A stretch of 64,000 bases of DNA from Ciona intestinalis. Its lineage: Eukaryota; Chordata; Ascidiacea; Phlebobranchia; Cionidae. Below the pieces are notes generated by a model that saw nothing but the letters and a program-made list of their open reading frames with translations, made no database searches and was not told where the DNA came from. The translations under genes and the position numbers were made by a program. The DNA lies in assembly GCF_000224145.3 (NCBI RefSeq), contig NC_020166.2, positions 6,296,372 through 6,360,371 on the forward strand, given 5' to 3'. Shown here piece after piece: positions 38,101 to 53,400 of the stretch. Every line of letters begins with the position of its first letter. Position 1 is the first letter of the stretch.

Positions 38101-39947
38101 AACCAGTACAGCACCTGGCATTCACCACAAGCCAGCCATGCTAATGTTTACAACAGCCTCATAAAAACAAAGAAATGCACTTGGAAAGACTGAAAACACC
38201 AATGAACCACCACAATACTACATGAGATAAAAAATACAATTACACCAACACCTCTGTTACCTTTACTATAGGATCACCAAGGCCCAATATGTCCTTAAAG
38301 GAAGATACAAGATAAAATTAATCCAACACAAGCCCAGGTTACCGAATATCAATTATAAAAATGCAACACTGTGCAAGCATGCTCAATACCTCTTCATCTG
38401 CAGTAAAGGGGCTTGTAACATCATCAGAAAGCTTCCAAATACAAAACAACAAATTAGAAGTGAATCAAACACAAATCTGATTGTATAAGAGTGAAATTAC
38501 AACAATAATTTTATGCACAACATTTTTTAATTCTTATTTCAAATTTGAAACTAATTGGTAGAATGATGAATTCAGCAAAATGGAAAAGCTGCAAAACTTC
38601 TTTTACCTTGTTGCCACCGCTGGAAGGCTGTGGCGCAAATCCAAGACCAAAAAAATCATCCATGTCAGAAAGCTTTACAGAATACAACCAGAATAATAAA
38701 AACATAAAAAGAAAGGTTTAAAACAGGAAAACAGAAAAAAAACAATGTAAAAAGTAGCAATCAAGGTAAACAAATACAACACAGGTATATAAAAATGTTA
38801 ATAATAATTTTAGTTACAAAATATATAAGCCAATATTAAACCATCTCAAGTCTTGTCCAATTACATAATTTATGGCATATTTGTTTTAAGGAACACAAAT
38901 TAAATAGTGACACTTGCACAAGCATAAATGCATTTGATACAAAACAAAATCTTAGTGTTTTACCTCAGATGGAGCAGGTGGTGGTAACCCAAATGGATCG
39001 GATGGGTCTAAAGTGGGGTCAGAATGTGGTGCCTAAAATGTTAGCGATGATAAATAGGAAATAGGGTATTTAAGTAGTGGTATGACGCACGACTGCATTG
39101 TAGGCATGGAAGTACTGTAGTACTCTGTGTTAAGTACCTGCTCAAATTATGTCAATTTATCTACCATTAATTCAGTATTAGGATTTAGGAAGATGGGCTA
39201 TCAATCATAAGGTGTAATGTAGAATGTAGCTATGTGATCTTACTTACTTGTTCAGGGGGATAGTAACTATTTGTAGCTTCATTGCTGTTGGCCGGCTAAA
39301 ATTTGAATTGCATAAAATGTCATACAAATTGAAAATCTTTTTTTTTAAATATATATATATTTTATGTTGTGATTACTGTTTTGAAAAAAGCTATACAATG
39401 TTTACCTCGACATAAGTCTCTGGAAACAATCCTGAAGTCCCGTCATCTTTTTGGCCTTCCCACCACCCTTCACCCACATCCTATCAATGACAGTTAAATC
39501 ACACATAAAGAATGTTTAAAGGGCTGTGGTTTATATATGCAATGCAGTAGATTTTCTTTATACACACACAGATTCAGTGATTGTATACATTACAATATAG
39601 CTTTATTGAATTGATGTATTGAGAAAGTGTGAAAATAACAGCACAAGAACAATATTGTATATATACATTGAAAATAGGAAAAATGACATTTTTTTACTGC
39701 TGCTTATGCATAGAAAACAATGAAAAAATAGGATTGTATGCACAATGGTTATTAGAAAGCTGTGGTACCTTATTTGTGACAGTAATTCGTTCTCCTGGTC
39801 CAAAACATAGTTCTCCATTATTTACATCTCCCTCGAACTCATACAAAGTAACTACCTGGAATTAGAAATTGTTTGGTGTTTATTACACTACAATAGTTAC
39901 AATATTGTTGTTAAAAATAATTGACAAATTGTACTTACAACGTCCAT
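32200..39947 (-). CDS. SNX9/18/33: Sorting nexin of the SNX9/18/33 family (SH3-PX-BAR)
   Basis: Membrane-remodelling adaptor of clathrin endocytosis that binds dynamin, N-WASP and AP-2. 20 exons: 39939-39947, 39769-39855, 39406-39480, 39248-39295, 38964-39032, 38607-38672, 38390-38431, 38261-38293, 37491-37592, 36828-36949, 36321-36411, 35818-35943, 35483-35600, 34951-35084, 34527-34630, 34196-34299, 33967-34044, 33405-33571, 32842-32956, 32200-32363 (1854 nt, 617 residues; human SNX9 has 595). SH3 residues 1-57 ([26 protein letters not shown]). The acidic linker carries DPF, FFGLGF and NDWADDW. PX domain about 249-370 with [13 protein letters not shown] and [11 protein letters not shown] domain about 375-617, ending [16 protein letters not shown]. 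The first nine exons are all multiples of three and phase 0. The start exon codes only MDV. Confidence 0.94.
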
Positions 39948-40539
39948 GTCAAAGACAAAAGTTCTGTTGGTCTGTGTTAGCACTTGATGGTATTGGTTTC
40001 TCTCACCTTTGTAAAATCTTTGTAACTCCAAATTTTAAGCAGAAAGAGAAGAGCTAACACCATGCAAAATCTGTTTAAAAGTCATCTAAATAAAATCATA
40101 TTCCGTCACGCAAGACCAATTGTTTACACTCAAACACTCAGCGCTTACAGTTCGTGCCCTGTAACGCGATTGACTGTCGCGCCTCAAACTAGGACAGCCT
40201 TTTTTCCTTTCCCAGGTTTGGCCTGTTGGACGGCCTTTGTGTTAGCTTTCTGCCATGTATTTGAATTGTGGTTACTTAACCAAGTGTTGGGTAACTGCCA
40301 CCGGAAATACTGTGCCGAGAATGATATAACCGTAAATATTTGTAATATATTATTGGCATAACCAGAACAATTAAAACAAATGTTCCCCTGAAACGTTAGT
40401 AACTTATGTATGAATGGCCTGATACAGGCGAGCCTTGTAACTTACTGATGCAGGAAAATGACGCAATGAGAATTTCGTGGCACGAAAACACCTTTTATTT
40501 TGATCAAGGGAAGTAACCATGGCAACGTAAAGTCGTAAA
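39948..40539. promoter_or_regulatory. Shared divergent promoter region (about 590 bp)
   Basis: Separates the start codons of the sorting nexin (-) and the cNMP-fold gene (+). It is less AT-rich than the surrounding introns. A tiny ORF (ATGGCAACGTAA at 40518-40529) precedes the + gene's ATG at 40540. No TATA box obvious. Confidence 0.5.
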
Positions 40540-43484
40540 ATGGGCTCTGGTGGGTCAAAAACAGTTTCTGTTGCGAGTTTTGAACAGACTGCAAGTGGTA
40601 AAAATAGACGTAAAGCAAAAGGTAAATACGTTGCATCTCCATTATGCTGCCTATGTCAATCTGCAAACAATAACTCGAAATCTGCTTCAGAAAGTCGAAA
40701 AATAAACAGTGAAAGAAGCTTAAGTACAGAAGGTCAAGTTGCGGGAAAAACGACAATCAATTTTATTAAGAAGTATAAGAGACGCAAATCTAAAATTGCA
40801 AATAAACTAATTCATCTTGCGTTACAGGTCGCTGTTAAGATACATTATCTGTCGACAAGGAGTCACCATTGACAACGCTATTTCAGATGCTAATATAAAG
40901 CTTATTTACGTGAAGAAAAACACCCCCATCGTGCGTGAAGGGGATTCAAGCTCTTGTATATATGTCATTATCGGTAAAAATACCCCCACTCTACCATTGT
41001 CATATAGGCTACTGGCAACCTTCACCTATCATATACTATTTATGTGTCGAAGATGGGCAGTGTGAAGTACATCACGTCACTGACTTGTCAGAACATGACG
41101 TCCCGTCTGTGAGGCTGCGTAATGGAGACGTTTTTGGACTTCGTTCGGCTCTGTCTGGTGAAGCAGCGTTGGACACAGTCCAAGCAGGAGATAGGTATAT
41201 ATACGTACGTTTTATAGGTTCGCCGAGCTAGTGGTAGACTAAATACCCTGTGACTCTTTATTGTATTTAAAGTATATGAATACTTACGCAGTACCTACGT
41301 TGCTGAACTACAAGCTGCACCATTTCGTAAACTCAGTGAGGATTTGTCTCAAGTCACATGGAGTCAAGAAGTTCAAAGGTTTTGGGTTGATGCTTCAACG
41401 GAGGGCGGAAAAACGGACTTTGATGATCAACTTAGCTCGTGCTTGCTTTCGGTATTTCCTTAGTTTGTTAATATTTTTAATACTTTATTCTCACGTTTTT
41501 TCACTTTCGTGTCTTCTAAAAACTGTCGTAAAACTTACGCTGTGCGTATAACTGAAAACATGCGTGTAAAAGTAACGTTCGACATCGCTTTATTTAGACA
41601 ACATTATTTCAACTTTGGACGAAAAATGAAATTCGACATTTAATTTCTAATTTGCATTGGGGCCAACTCTGGTGGCTTCCACGAGGAGCAGAGCTTGTGC
41701 GACAAGGAGAAGCAGGAACGACCATGTATATTCTTTGCAAGGGAAGGTATAGTACTATGGGAGAAGATAGGACACTTTTGTTACGTAATATCTTAATATC
41801 CTAATCGTGTTTTAAACAATGAATTAACAATGGTAATTGGAAGTCGCGAGGATATGGTTTTATATTTAATTGAAAGTTCTTTGTTTACTTTTGAATGAGC
41901 CGAGAACATAAAATGAAAATGTGTCCCATCTTCCCCACCATACTATACATTAGTTTGCTTAAATGTATTATAGTACTGTGGGGTAAGAAGGGGTACTGTT
42001 AGCACCTGAATCTATTATATCCTGATCGAATTTTGAGCATTTGACAAAGTTATTATTAGGTCGCAGGACTATACGGATGTATAATTCTGTAAATATTCTT
42101 TGGTTTCAATGGAACGAGAAAATAGATTGAAAACATGCCCGATCTTACCCTTTCCTAATTTATGTCTATATTTAGTTTTTTCACAGCTTTTAACATTAAT
42201 TACAGTTTGAGTCTATTAGACAAAATGAGCCAGAAACGAGTTTTGTTACGCGCAAAGAAATTCTCTTTTGTTATCGGAGAAGAAGTTGTGTATAATGAGG
42301 GGAAATACACATTCACACTGTTTGCAAACGAGCCTTCTTTTGTGCTACCACTTCCGGCTGGCCTTTTTATAAAACATCAGGTAATTATTAGTAAAAACTA
42401 AATACACAATGAGAAAGTGGGTAGATTTATATCAAAAATGTATAGCAGGGTACAGTGGGGAAAGATGGGACATCTTCAGAACATAACTTCCAAATATCCT
42501 GATCGTATTTTAAACAATTAACAACGGTCTATGGGTGTCGTGTGAATACGGGTTTATAATTTTTTTAATGTTCTGTGTTTACAACCAAATGGGAAGAAAA
42601 ACTGCAATAAAATGTATCCTATTTTCCCCCATTCTATAACATATATTGTCAGCATTCGGATGAAACGCAAAATAAGATCGCGAGCTATAGAAGAAAGTGG
42701 GATAACATGCTAAAAAGAAAAGCAAAAATTCCAGATAAATATCTTCGTTTCCTTCAGCATGAGGTAAGTTACGCGATCGTTATTTTTGAATGATCACTAA
42801 AAGTTTCATCATTTTATTTGCAGGTTCTTCTTGTACAAATGCGCCAGGTAGGTGGATGTATGTACTTAAACGATCAACTATAGACGGAATACCTTCCCTA
42901 AGATTCCAGCCGCAGCCGCCATGCATCCAGCTAAAGTGAACGAGCTAATCTTACAAGGAAGGTTTGCGACCCACGGCGCTGGAGAAATTTTGGTTGGCGT
43001 TTCAAACTTCGACGTTTATGAAAGGGCGTGGGTTTTCACGTTATTGGGAAAGCTAGAACTCGAATACGAGTCAAAAACAAGAAACTCCAAATCAATGTCA
43101 CTAGTCAGGCGTAAGAATTATATAACAACTTTAAATACTCTTTGTTTACTACTAAACGGGACGAGAAAATGGAGTTAAAAGGTGTCCCATCTTCCCCCAC
43201 CCTACTGTAGGCTATATTATTACTGGTCCCTTAAAATGTTAATCAAATTCAAACTTGAATGTGTAGCCTACAGCATAGATAGTATCAGGTACCAAACGAC
43301 GTTACCTAAACCTTTACTAACAGTGCCCTCGAATGAGAAACCGTTTACTCTTAAAAGCCTAGAAGAGTCTGTGACCCTTTACCTTCCAAGCATTCTAGTT
43401 CAGCAGCTCACAGGACAGCAAGCTCCACCACAAAAATTAAGCGCAATGATTCTACACCGACAAAAGCCCCAGGACAGCAAATAA
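40540..43484 (+). CDS. Protein with two degenerate cyclic-nucleotide-binding folds
   Basis: Ten exons: 40540-40772, 40828-40973, 41053-41194, 41292-41451, 41598-41746, 42206-42380, 42653-42763, 42824-42847, 42903-43110, 43279-43484 (1554 nt, 517 residues). The N-terminus MGSGGSKT is compatible with N-myristoylation. First CNB fold: VREGDSSSCIYVI / IDGQCEVHHV / NGDVFGLRSALSG. Second: LVRQGEAGTTMYILCKGSL / FVIGEEVVYNEG. In both, the phosphate-binding cassette (FGE..L....RA) is altered: the first lacks the Glu and the Arg, and the second keeps GE but lacks the Arg. Nucleotide binding is therefore doubtful. It resembles the CNBD1/CNBD2 class of poorly studied ciliary or testis proteins, but orthology is not established. 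The exon 1 donor and the exon 10 acceptor (43267 also possible) are chosen by phase. MITEs fill much of introns 5, 6 and 9. Confidence 0.8.
41750..41944 (+). mobile_element. MITE abutting a splice donor (intron 5)
   Basis: Left end TAGTACTATGGGAGAAGATA begins three bases after the exon ends at 41746, so the donor GTATAG runs into the element. Right end GTGTCCCATCTTCCCCACCA. Sense orientation relative to the gene. Confidence 0.75.
41971..42158 (+). mobile_element. MITE, second copy in intron 5
   Basis: TAGTACTGTGGGGTAAGAAG at the left, interior CCTGATCGAATTTTGAGCAT and ATATTCTTTGGTTTCAATGG, right end GCCCGATCTTACCCTTTCCT. More diverged than its neighbour 26 bp away. Confidence 0.65.
42443..42636 (+). 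mobile_element. MITE filling most of intron 6
   Basis: TAGCAGGGTACAGTGGGGAA at the left, CCAAATATCCTGATCGTATT inside, CCTATTTTCCCCCATTCTA at the right, ending 16 bp before the acceptor (exon at 42653). Confidence 0.7.
43114..43206 (+). mobile_element. MITE, right half, at the intron 9 donor
   Basis: Family homology (TATATAACAACTTTAAATAC, CTTTGTTTACTACTAAACGG, GGTGTCCCATCTTCCCCCAC) starts within a few bases of the donor GTAAGA at 43111 and ends at a well-kept terminus, CCCTACT. Confidence 0.7.
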
Positions 43485-43511
43485 AATATACAATTGACCA
43501 GTTCGTTTATT
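43480..43511. promoter_or_regulatory. Overlapping poly(A) signals of convergent genes
   Basis: AATAAA on + at 43480-43485 contains the stop codon (TAA 43482-43484) of the cNMP-fold gene. TTTATT at 43506-43511 is AATAAA for CDC5L on the minus strand. Each transcript must run across the other's signal. Confidence 0.55.
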
Positions 43512-43651
43512 GAAAAAACTTGCGCGACCCGATTCTTATTACAACGTATATTTAGCAGCGAGTCTCTTATCAAGCTTTAAATCTAAACTGACATTGCTGT
43601 ACATGAAATGATTGTTAAGTTGTCGTATGGTTGTCTTGGCACTTCGGTTAA

Positions 43652-48754
<5,103 letters not shown>

Positions 48755-49118
48755 CTTGTGGATTGAATTTATGCAACTATAACTATAAAGCTACCATGCA
48801 CTGCAGAGAAACAAAATGTCACATTTTCTATTGTCAAAAACATTTCAAAACCAAAAGACATGGAACCATGGAAGATAATTTGAGATTACAGGAGGAAAGT
48901 TAAATTTGTCCTAAACTGTATGCAGTTCGATTCAGAAAACATGGCAAAATAATACTAAATTTTGCACCATGTATATCAATTTCAATAGATTTTAAATAAA
49001 GCAGGAGTAACACCATACAGAACTGAATTTTGTTGAACAATAAATTTAAAATGACATAACCAGAAAAATTATTTGAAGTTTATAGAATAAATAAGTCTCT
49101 GCTAAGTTAGTTTTTTTC
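48755..49118. other. Short spacer between ATP synthase e and CDC5L (same strand)
   Basis: 364 bp from the ATP5ME stop to the CDC5L ATG. On the minus strand a TTTCTCTGCAG acceptor lies about 50 bases before the CDC5L ATG. It could serve a 5' UTR intron or spliced-leader trans-splicing. No ORF. Confidence 0.4.
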
Positions 49119-49346
49119 TTATTTTTGAAAAAGAATAGAATCTCTTTCGAATTCCAGGCGAGCTTTGTCTGCTGCATCTTGTTTCTGCTGCAGGTACTTC
49201 TCTTTGACTTCATTTTCGACTTTTCGTTCTTTTGCTCTTCGCACCGTCAGAGTTTGATTGTGCTTGTAACCATACATCATGCCAAGTGCAAGGAGTGACC
49301 ATCTTGCAGTTTTGATCAGTGGTGAGACACTAACAGGGGTTGCCAT
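49119..49346 (-). CDS. ATP5ME: Mitochondrial ATP synthase membrane subunit e
   Basis: Small inner-membrane subunit of F1Fo ATP synthase, needed for dimerisation. Single coding exon of 75 residues (human 69). MATPVSVSPLIKTARWSLLALGMMYGYKHN aligns with the human start VPPVQVSPLIKLGRYSALFLGVAYG: one N-terminal membrane helix with a GxxxG-like patch (LGMMYG), then a charged coiled coil (RRAKERKVENEVKEKY) and the typical end DSILFQK. Start at 49346: the frame is open further upstream, but the ATG follows a CTTTGCAAAG acceptor by two bases, so the 5' leader is spliced on. Confidence 0.92.
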   Translation of the reverse strand: MATPVSVSPLIKTARWSLLALGMMYGYKHNQTLTVRRAKERKVENEVKEKYLQQKQDAADKARLEFERDSILFQK

Positions 49347-50065
49347 GACTTTGCAAAGAAAAAGTAGATACCCAAAATCAAATATAGGATTCTGCAAGTA
49401 AATATTGTACATAGTTAAACATATGAACAGCAGAATCAGTAAACAAAACTTTTCTAACTTGTAGTACTGTAACCAAATTGTCAAACTATATTTTAATATC
49501 ATTCGTTAACGTTTTTAATCGGCACACACAAGGTACATCGTTTGTTTAAAACTGAAATGCACAAAATGCTAATATTTATACATCACTTCAATCCCCATCA
49601 CCACACAAGCGTCATATGTACTGGCAACTAAGCATCACAGAAACGCAACATCTTTTCATGCCCTTGAAACCAAACAGTGGAAGAACTGCGTGTGTGTAAA
49701 ATATCTCCATCTAGCGTCCAAAGAACAAGCATAAAAAGTGCGAACCCCAGCGTTACAAATAGAGCTATAAAATGTTTTTTGTTTTCGTAACACCAAGCCG
49801 ATTTAACTGTGTATATCCAGTTAAAAGTTTAATCTAGTAATTTTAAAACACGAGTACTGAAGTAGGCTATCCCTAGTTAACACTGGCAACACTGGAAAAA
49901 TTGCCTTTTTCTCACGGTTTCTAAAATATAAATATTTCCAACACAAGTATGACAGATGAAAGTCCTAACTTTACGTGTATGTGCGCGTTGTAAACGTGTT
50001 TTAACAATTGCGTACGGAATACATGTTTGCAATGCCAATGAATAACCATTTATATATATATAAAT
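49347..50065. promoter_or_regulatory. Divergent intergenic region
   Basis: About 720 bp between ATP5ME (-) and the small ORF/MTF1 unit (+). TATATATATATAAATA ends directly before the small ORF's ATG, which is too close to be its own TATA box. No other motif recognised. Confidence 0.35.
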
Positions 50066-50432
50066 ATGGGTGCCAATTTTAGCCTATTATCAGCATCAAC
50101 TATATTTTGCCAGCGAATGTTAGCACATGCAGAGAAAACCGGCGTTGGTTCAGTTGAGTTCAGCGTTGATAGGTTCAAAAAGTTATGGGCAGACAGTAAA
50201 GCAAACAGCATGTCTTTTGTCGTCGGTTTACCTTCCAGATGTGACAAAAGGTGCACGTTTACCCTGTTTTTGTCTGAAAATTGTTGCAATCTCATTTATT
50301 ATATTTTGCTTTTTATTGTTTAGAACCCCAGTATCAGTGTTATCGGATGTGTTACACCATTATCTGGCGTGTTTGTGCCAATATTTAATGTTTGAGCATG
50401 ATAAACTACGACCAAACAAGTGTTTCAATTGA
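50066..50432 (+). CDS. Hypothetical 97-residue protein overlapping the MTF1 start
   Basis: Two exons: 50066-50250 (AAAAG/GTGCAC) and 50324-50432 (TTATTGTTTAG acceptor, stop TGA). Spliced it codes 97 residues starting MGANFSLLSASTIFCQ, with KLWADSKANSMSFVVG in the middle and [17 protein letters not shown] near the end. The 73-bp intron removes an in-frame but hydrophobic extension, which supports the splicing. The composition is that of a normal globular helical protein, and MGxxxS could be N-myristoylated. I do not recognise it. Its last 35 bases overlap the first codons of MTF1 (ATG 50398) in another frame, so the two ORFs probably share a transcript or the second exon. It could be a regulatory upstream ORF rather than a stable protein. 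Confidence 0.55.
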
Positions 50433-53400
50433 CACTGGATCTCGATCAACTGTTGCCAACTTATCTAAATATGGGAACAATAATGGTTTGTGTGGAAACA
50501 CATCAGAAAGAAATGGGAAAATATCAGATCACTGTATGGATGGGACTTCTATGAGGTAATTAAGCTATTTTTTTTATATTTTTGTATTATTTTGGGCGAC
50601 ATTTCTTATTTATTTATAAAGTTTTACTTTTTTTACCTAGAGGTGTTATAACAACTGTTTTTTGTTACTTTCTGTGTTTTTTTTGTTTATAAATATATTT
50701 AGCCTATTTATATTACTGAAAACTTTGTTACCAGCGTAACCAAAGAGACAAAATAAAAAGAAATATATGTATATATATAAACAAATATATATATACTAAT
50801 ATATATATATAATATATATTATATTTATATAATCATTTTGCATTGTATAGTAAATTTTATTTTATTTAATGTTTACCCACTTTTTATCATGCAGTTGTGC
50901 GAGTTTGTACGTAGCTTCTTAGGGAGTGAATTACTATGTTTTGTAGTGTGTACTGTCTGCATACTTTGTTTTGATTCACAGTGACCTAATGGTAGAAGAT
51001 GGTGGTCATGAGAAAGGTGTTATTCATCATACTATCATGCCAGAAGATGATAAGGTTGGTTAGCTTGTAATTCATTGTTCATAGTCTGGTTTTTAGCATG
51101 TTTCGGTTTCACAAAATTAATATTAAATGTGTTGTTATGTTGAAGGACGGAAATTTCTTACTCTGTACATCTGAGTTGTTATTGTTTCAGCACAAACATA
51201 ATAAATAATGCTGTTGATTTGTTGTTAAGACGTTTGTAGATTTGTACCCATGTAAAATTCATTTATTTTATTACTTTAATTCACATTTCCTACTCCATTA
51301 TGCCTTAATAAATTATTAAGGCTGTTTTAATTGGCTTATTTTATTAATTGATTTAATGCATTCACCTCCAAAACAACTGCTAGGCTTATAACTCAATTAT
51401 TTAATCAAGCCACCACAAATTATATAATCAAAGTCCAGACCAAGCAGACATTTCAATCAACCATGTACGCTGTTATGACATAAGGATGATGTTTGACACG
51501 CATGTCTTTTGTTGACAATTTTAATATCGGAACTATAAGCTTTTAACTACTACAATACAGGAAGTCATGCTTGCATCACTTATTTATGCTGCTGAGGTTC
51601 TCCATATTGAAATATTAATTTAATTGTATCTTGTATGTAAAATTGAAGGTTGAAGTTGGTTCCAGTCTGTTAAACTAATCAAACAATGGTCCGAACTGTT
51701 TGTTTTGTTTAATAATTTACACCTAAAAACTGTATTTGCCTATTTATTGACTTTGTACCATGTATCCCAAAAAAATAATTAATTTTTTATAATTAAAAGA
51801 AGTTAAATCACAAATATTTAAACATTTATATATTGCTGTGCTGTGATAAACTTATTGTATGTGCATCTATGCAGTAAAAACAACTAACTTACTTTCCTCT
51901 TGTTTCAGGTGTTTATGACATTTTCTCCATCTGTGGATGTCTGTATGCCCCAAGAGAATGATATTGATGGTGCTACTCTCACTTTTACCAGCACCGACAA
52001 CCACATGAAGAAAGAAATCAAGAGATTTAAGTGAGTTGACAATTAACTTAACAGTTCAAATATAAGTGCCAATTAAAGCATTTGAAAACGCCTGTGTTGA
52101 CAGGTGCCTCTACACCGGTTGCAAGCGTGTTTACACCACAGCTGGCAACTTGAAGTCACATCAGAAGACACATAGAGGTGAATACTACTTCATCTGTGAT
52201 CAGGTTGGCACTTAATTTCACTCTAGCTAAATAAATACATGTTTTCTAGTAAGATTCACTGTAGTAAAATAACAAGTATTTAGGGCTTGGGCTATAGCAA
52301 ATTCAACCCATGCTTATCTTCACATATTTATTTGTTAAATACCGTTTCCTACGAGTTCATTTAACAATATGTGGTATATCATTCTGTTTATCTTTTAGAA
52401 ATGAGGATACATGTATATCATCTGTAAATTGAATAAACGTAACCCCCTGGTTGAGAATGAGAAACCTACATTTATACTTAGGTTACAATTACAGTGTATT
52501 GCTGCCCTAATGCATAAATTTTTCAGTGCATTAAATTTGTACTGTATTAAAATTAACAAATACTGTATAATACAGCTATTATTTATAAAAACTTTTTCTT
52601 TTAAAGCTTGTTTGTATTTAGTATGGTGGCTACTGGTTATCGTTGAAGTATTTTACCTACCTAGCTGTTATCATTGCACACAGGATGGTTGTGGGAAAGC
52701 GTTTCTTACTAGCTACAGTTTAAAAGTCCACGTACGTGTTCATACGAAGGAACGACCTTACCGATGTAGTGACCAAGATTGTGAAAAGTCATTTAACACA
52801 TTATACAGGTGGATGTTGTGAATTTGTGATACTATGTTTTGTGATTATTTTGTATTAATCTATGCATAGAAGCTTAGTTCGGTGTGTGTTCTAACAATCC
52901 AAGCAAAAGTATGTTTTAAAATAAATGGTTTGAGATTTTGACCCTTCAGAGCAATCCATTTGGCTACAGTATACTTGAGTTAAACATATTACAGTTTACT
53001 TCAAGGCTGTGATTTAAAACCTTTTGTTTGGCAGGTTAAAGGCTCACCAGAGAATCCACAACGGGAAAACTTTCAACTGTAGTTCGGAAGGCTGCACAAA
53101 ATTCTTTACTACACTAAGTGATTTGAAAAAACATTACCGAACCCACACAGGGGAGAGACCATTCAAGTAATTCAGTAATAACAAACCCAACTCTGACATG
53201 TACTAACACATACAGTAACTAAATAAATACACACATTATCGCACACTTGAACAGGTTAAATTTTAATATAGTTGTTCAGACCAGATAGCTAACATTTTCA
53301 GTGTTCATAGTTCAGTGTTTGTCTTTCTTATATTAATGTGCATGACCTCTTATATTTTATATAACAGATACTCTTACAATAATCACACACCAGCATTATA

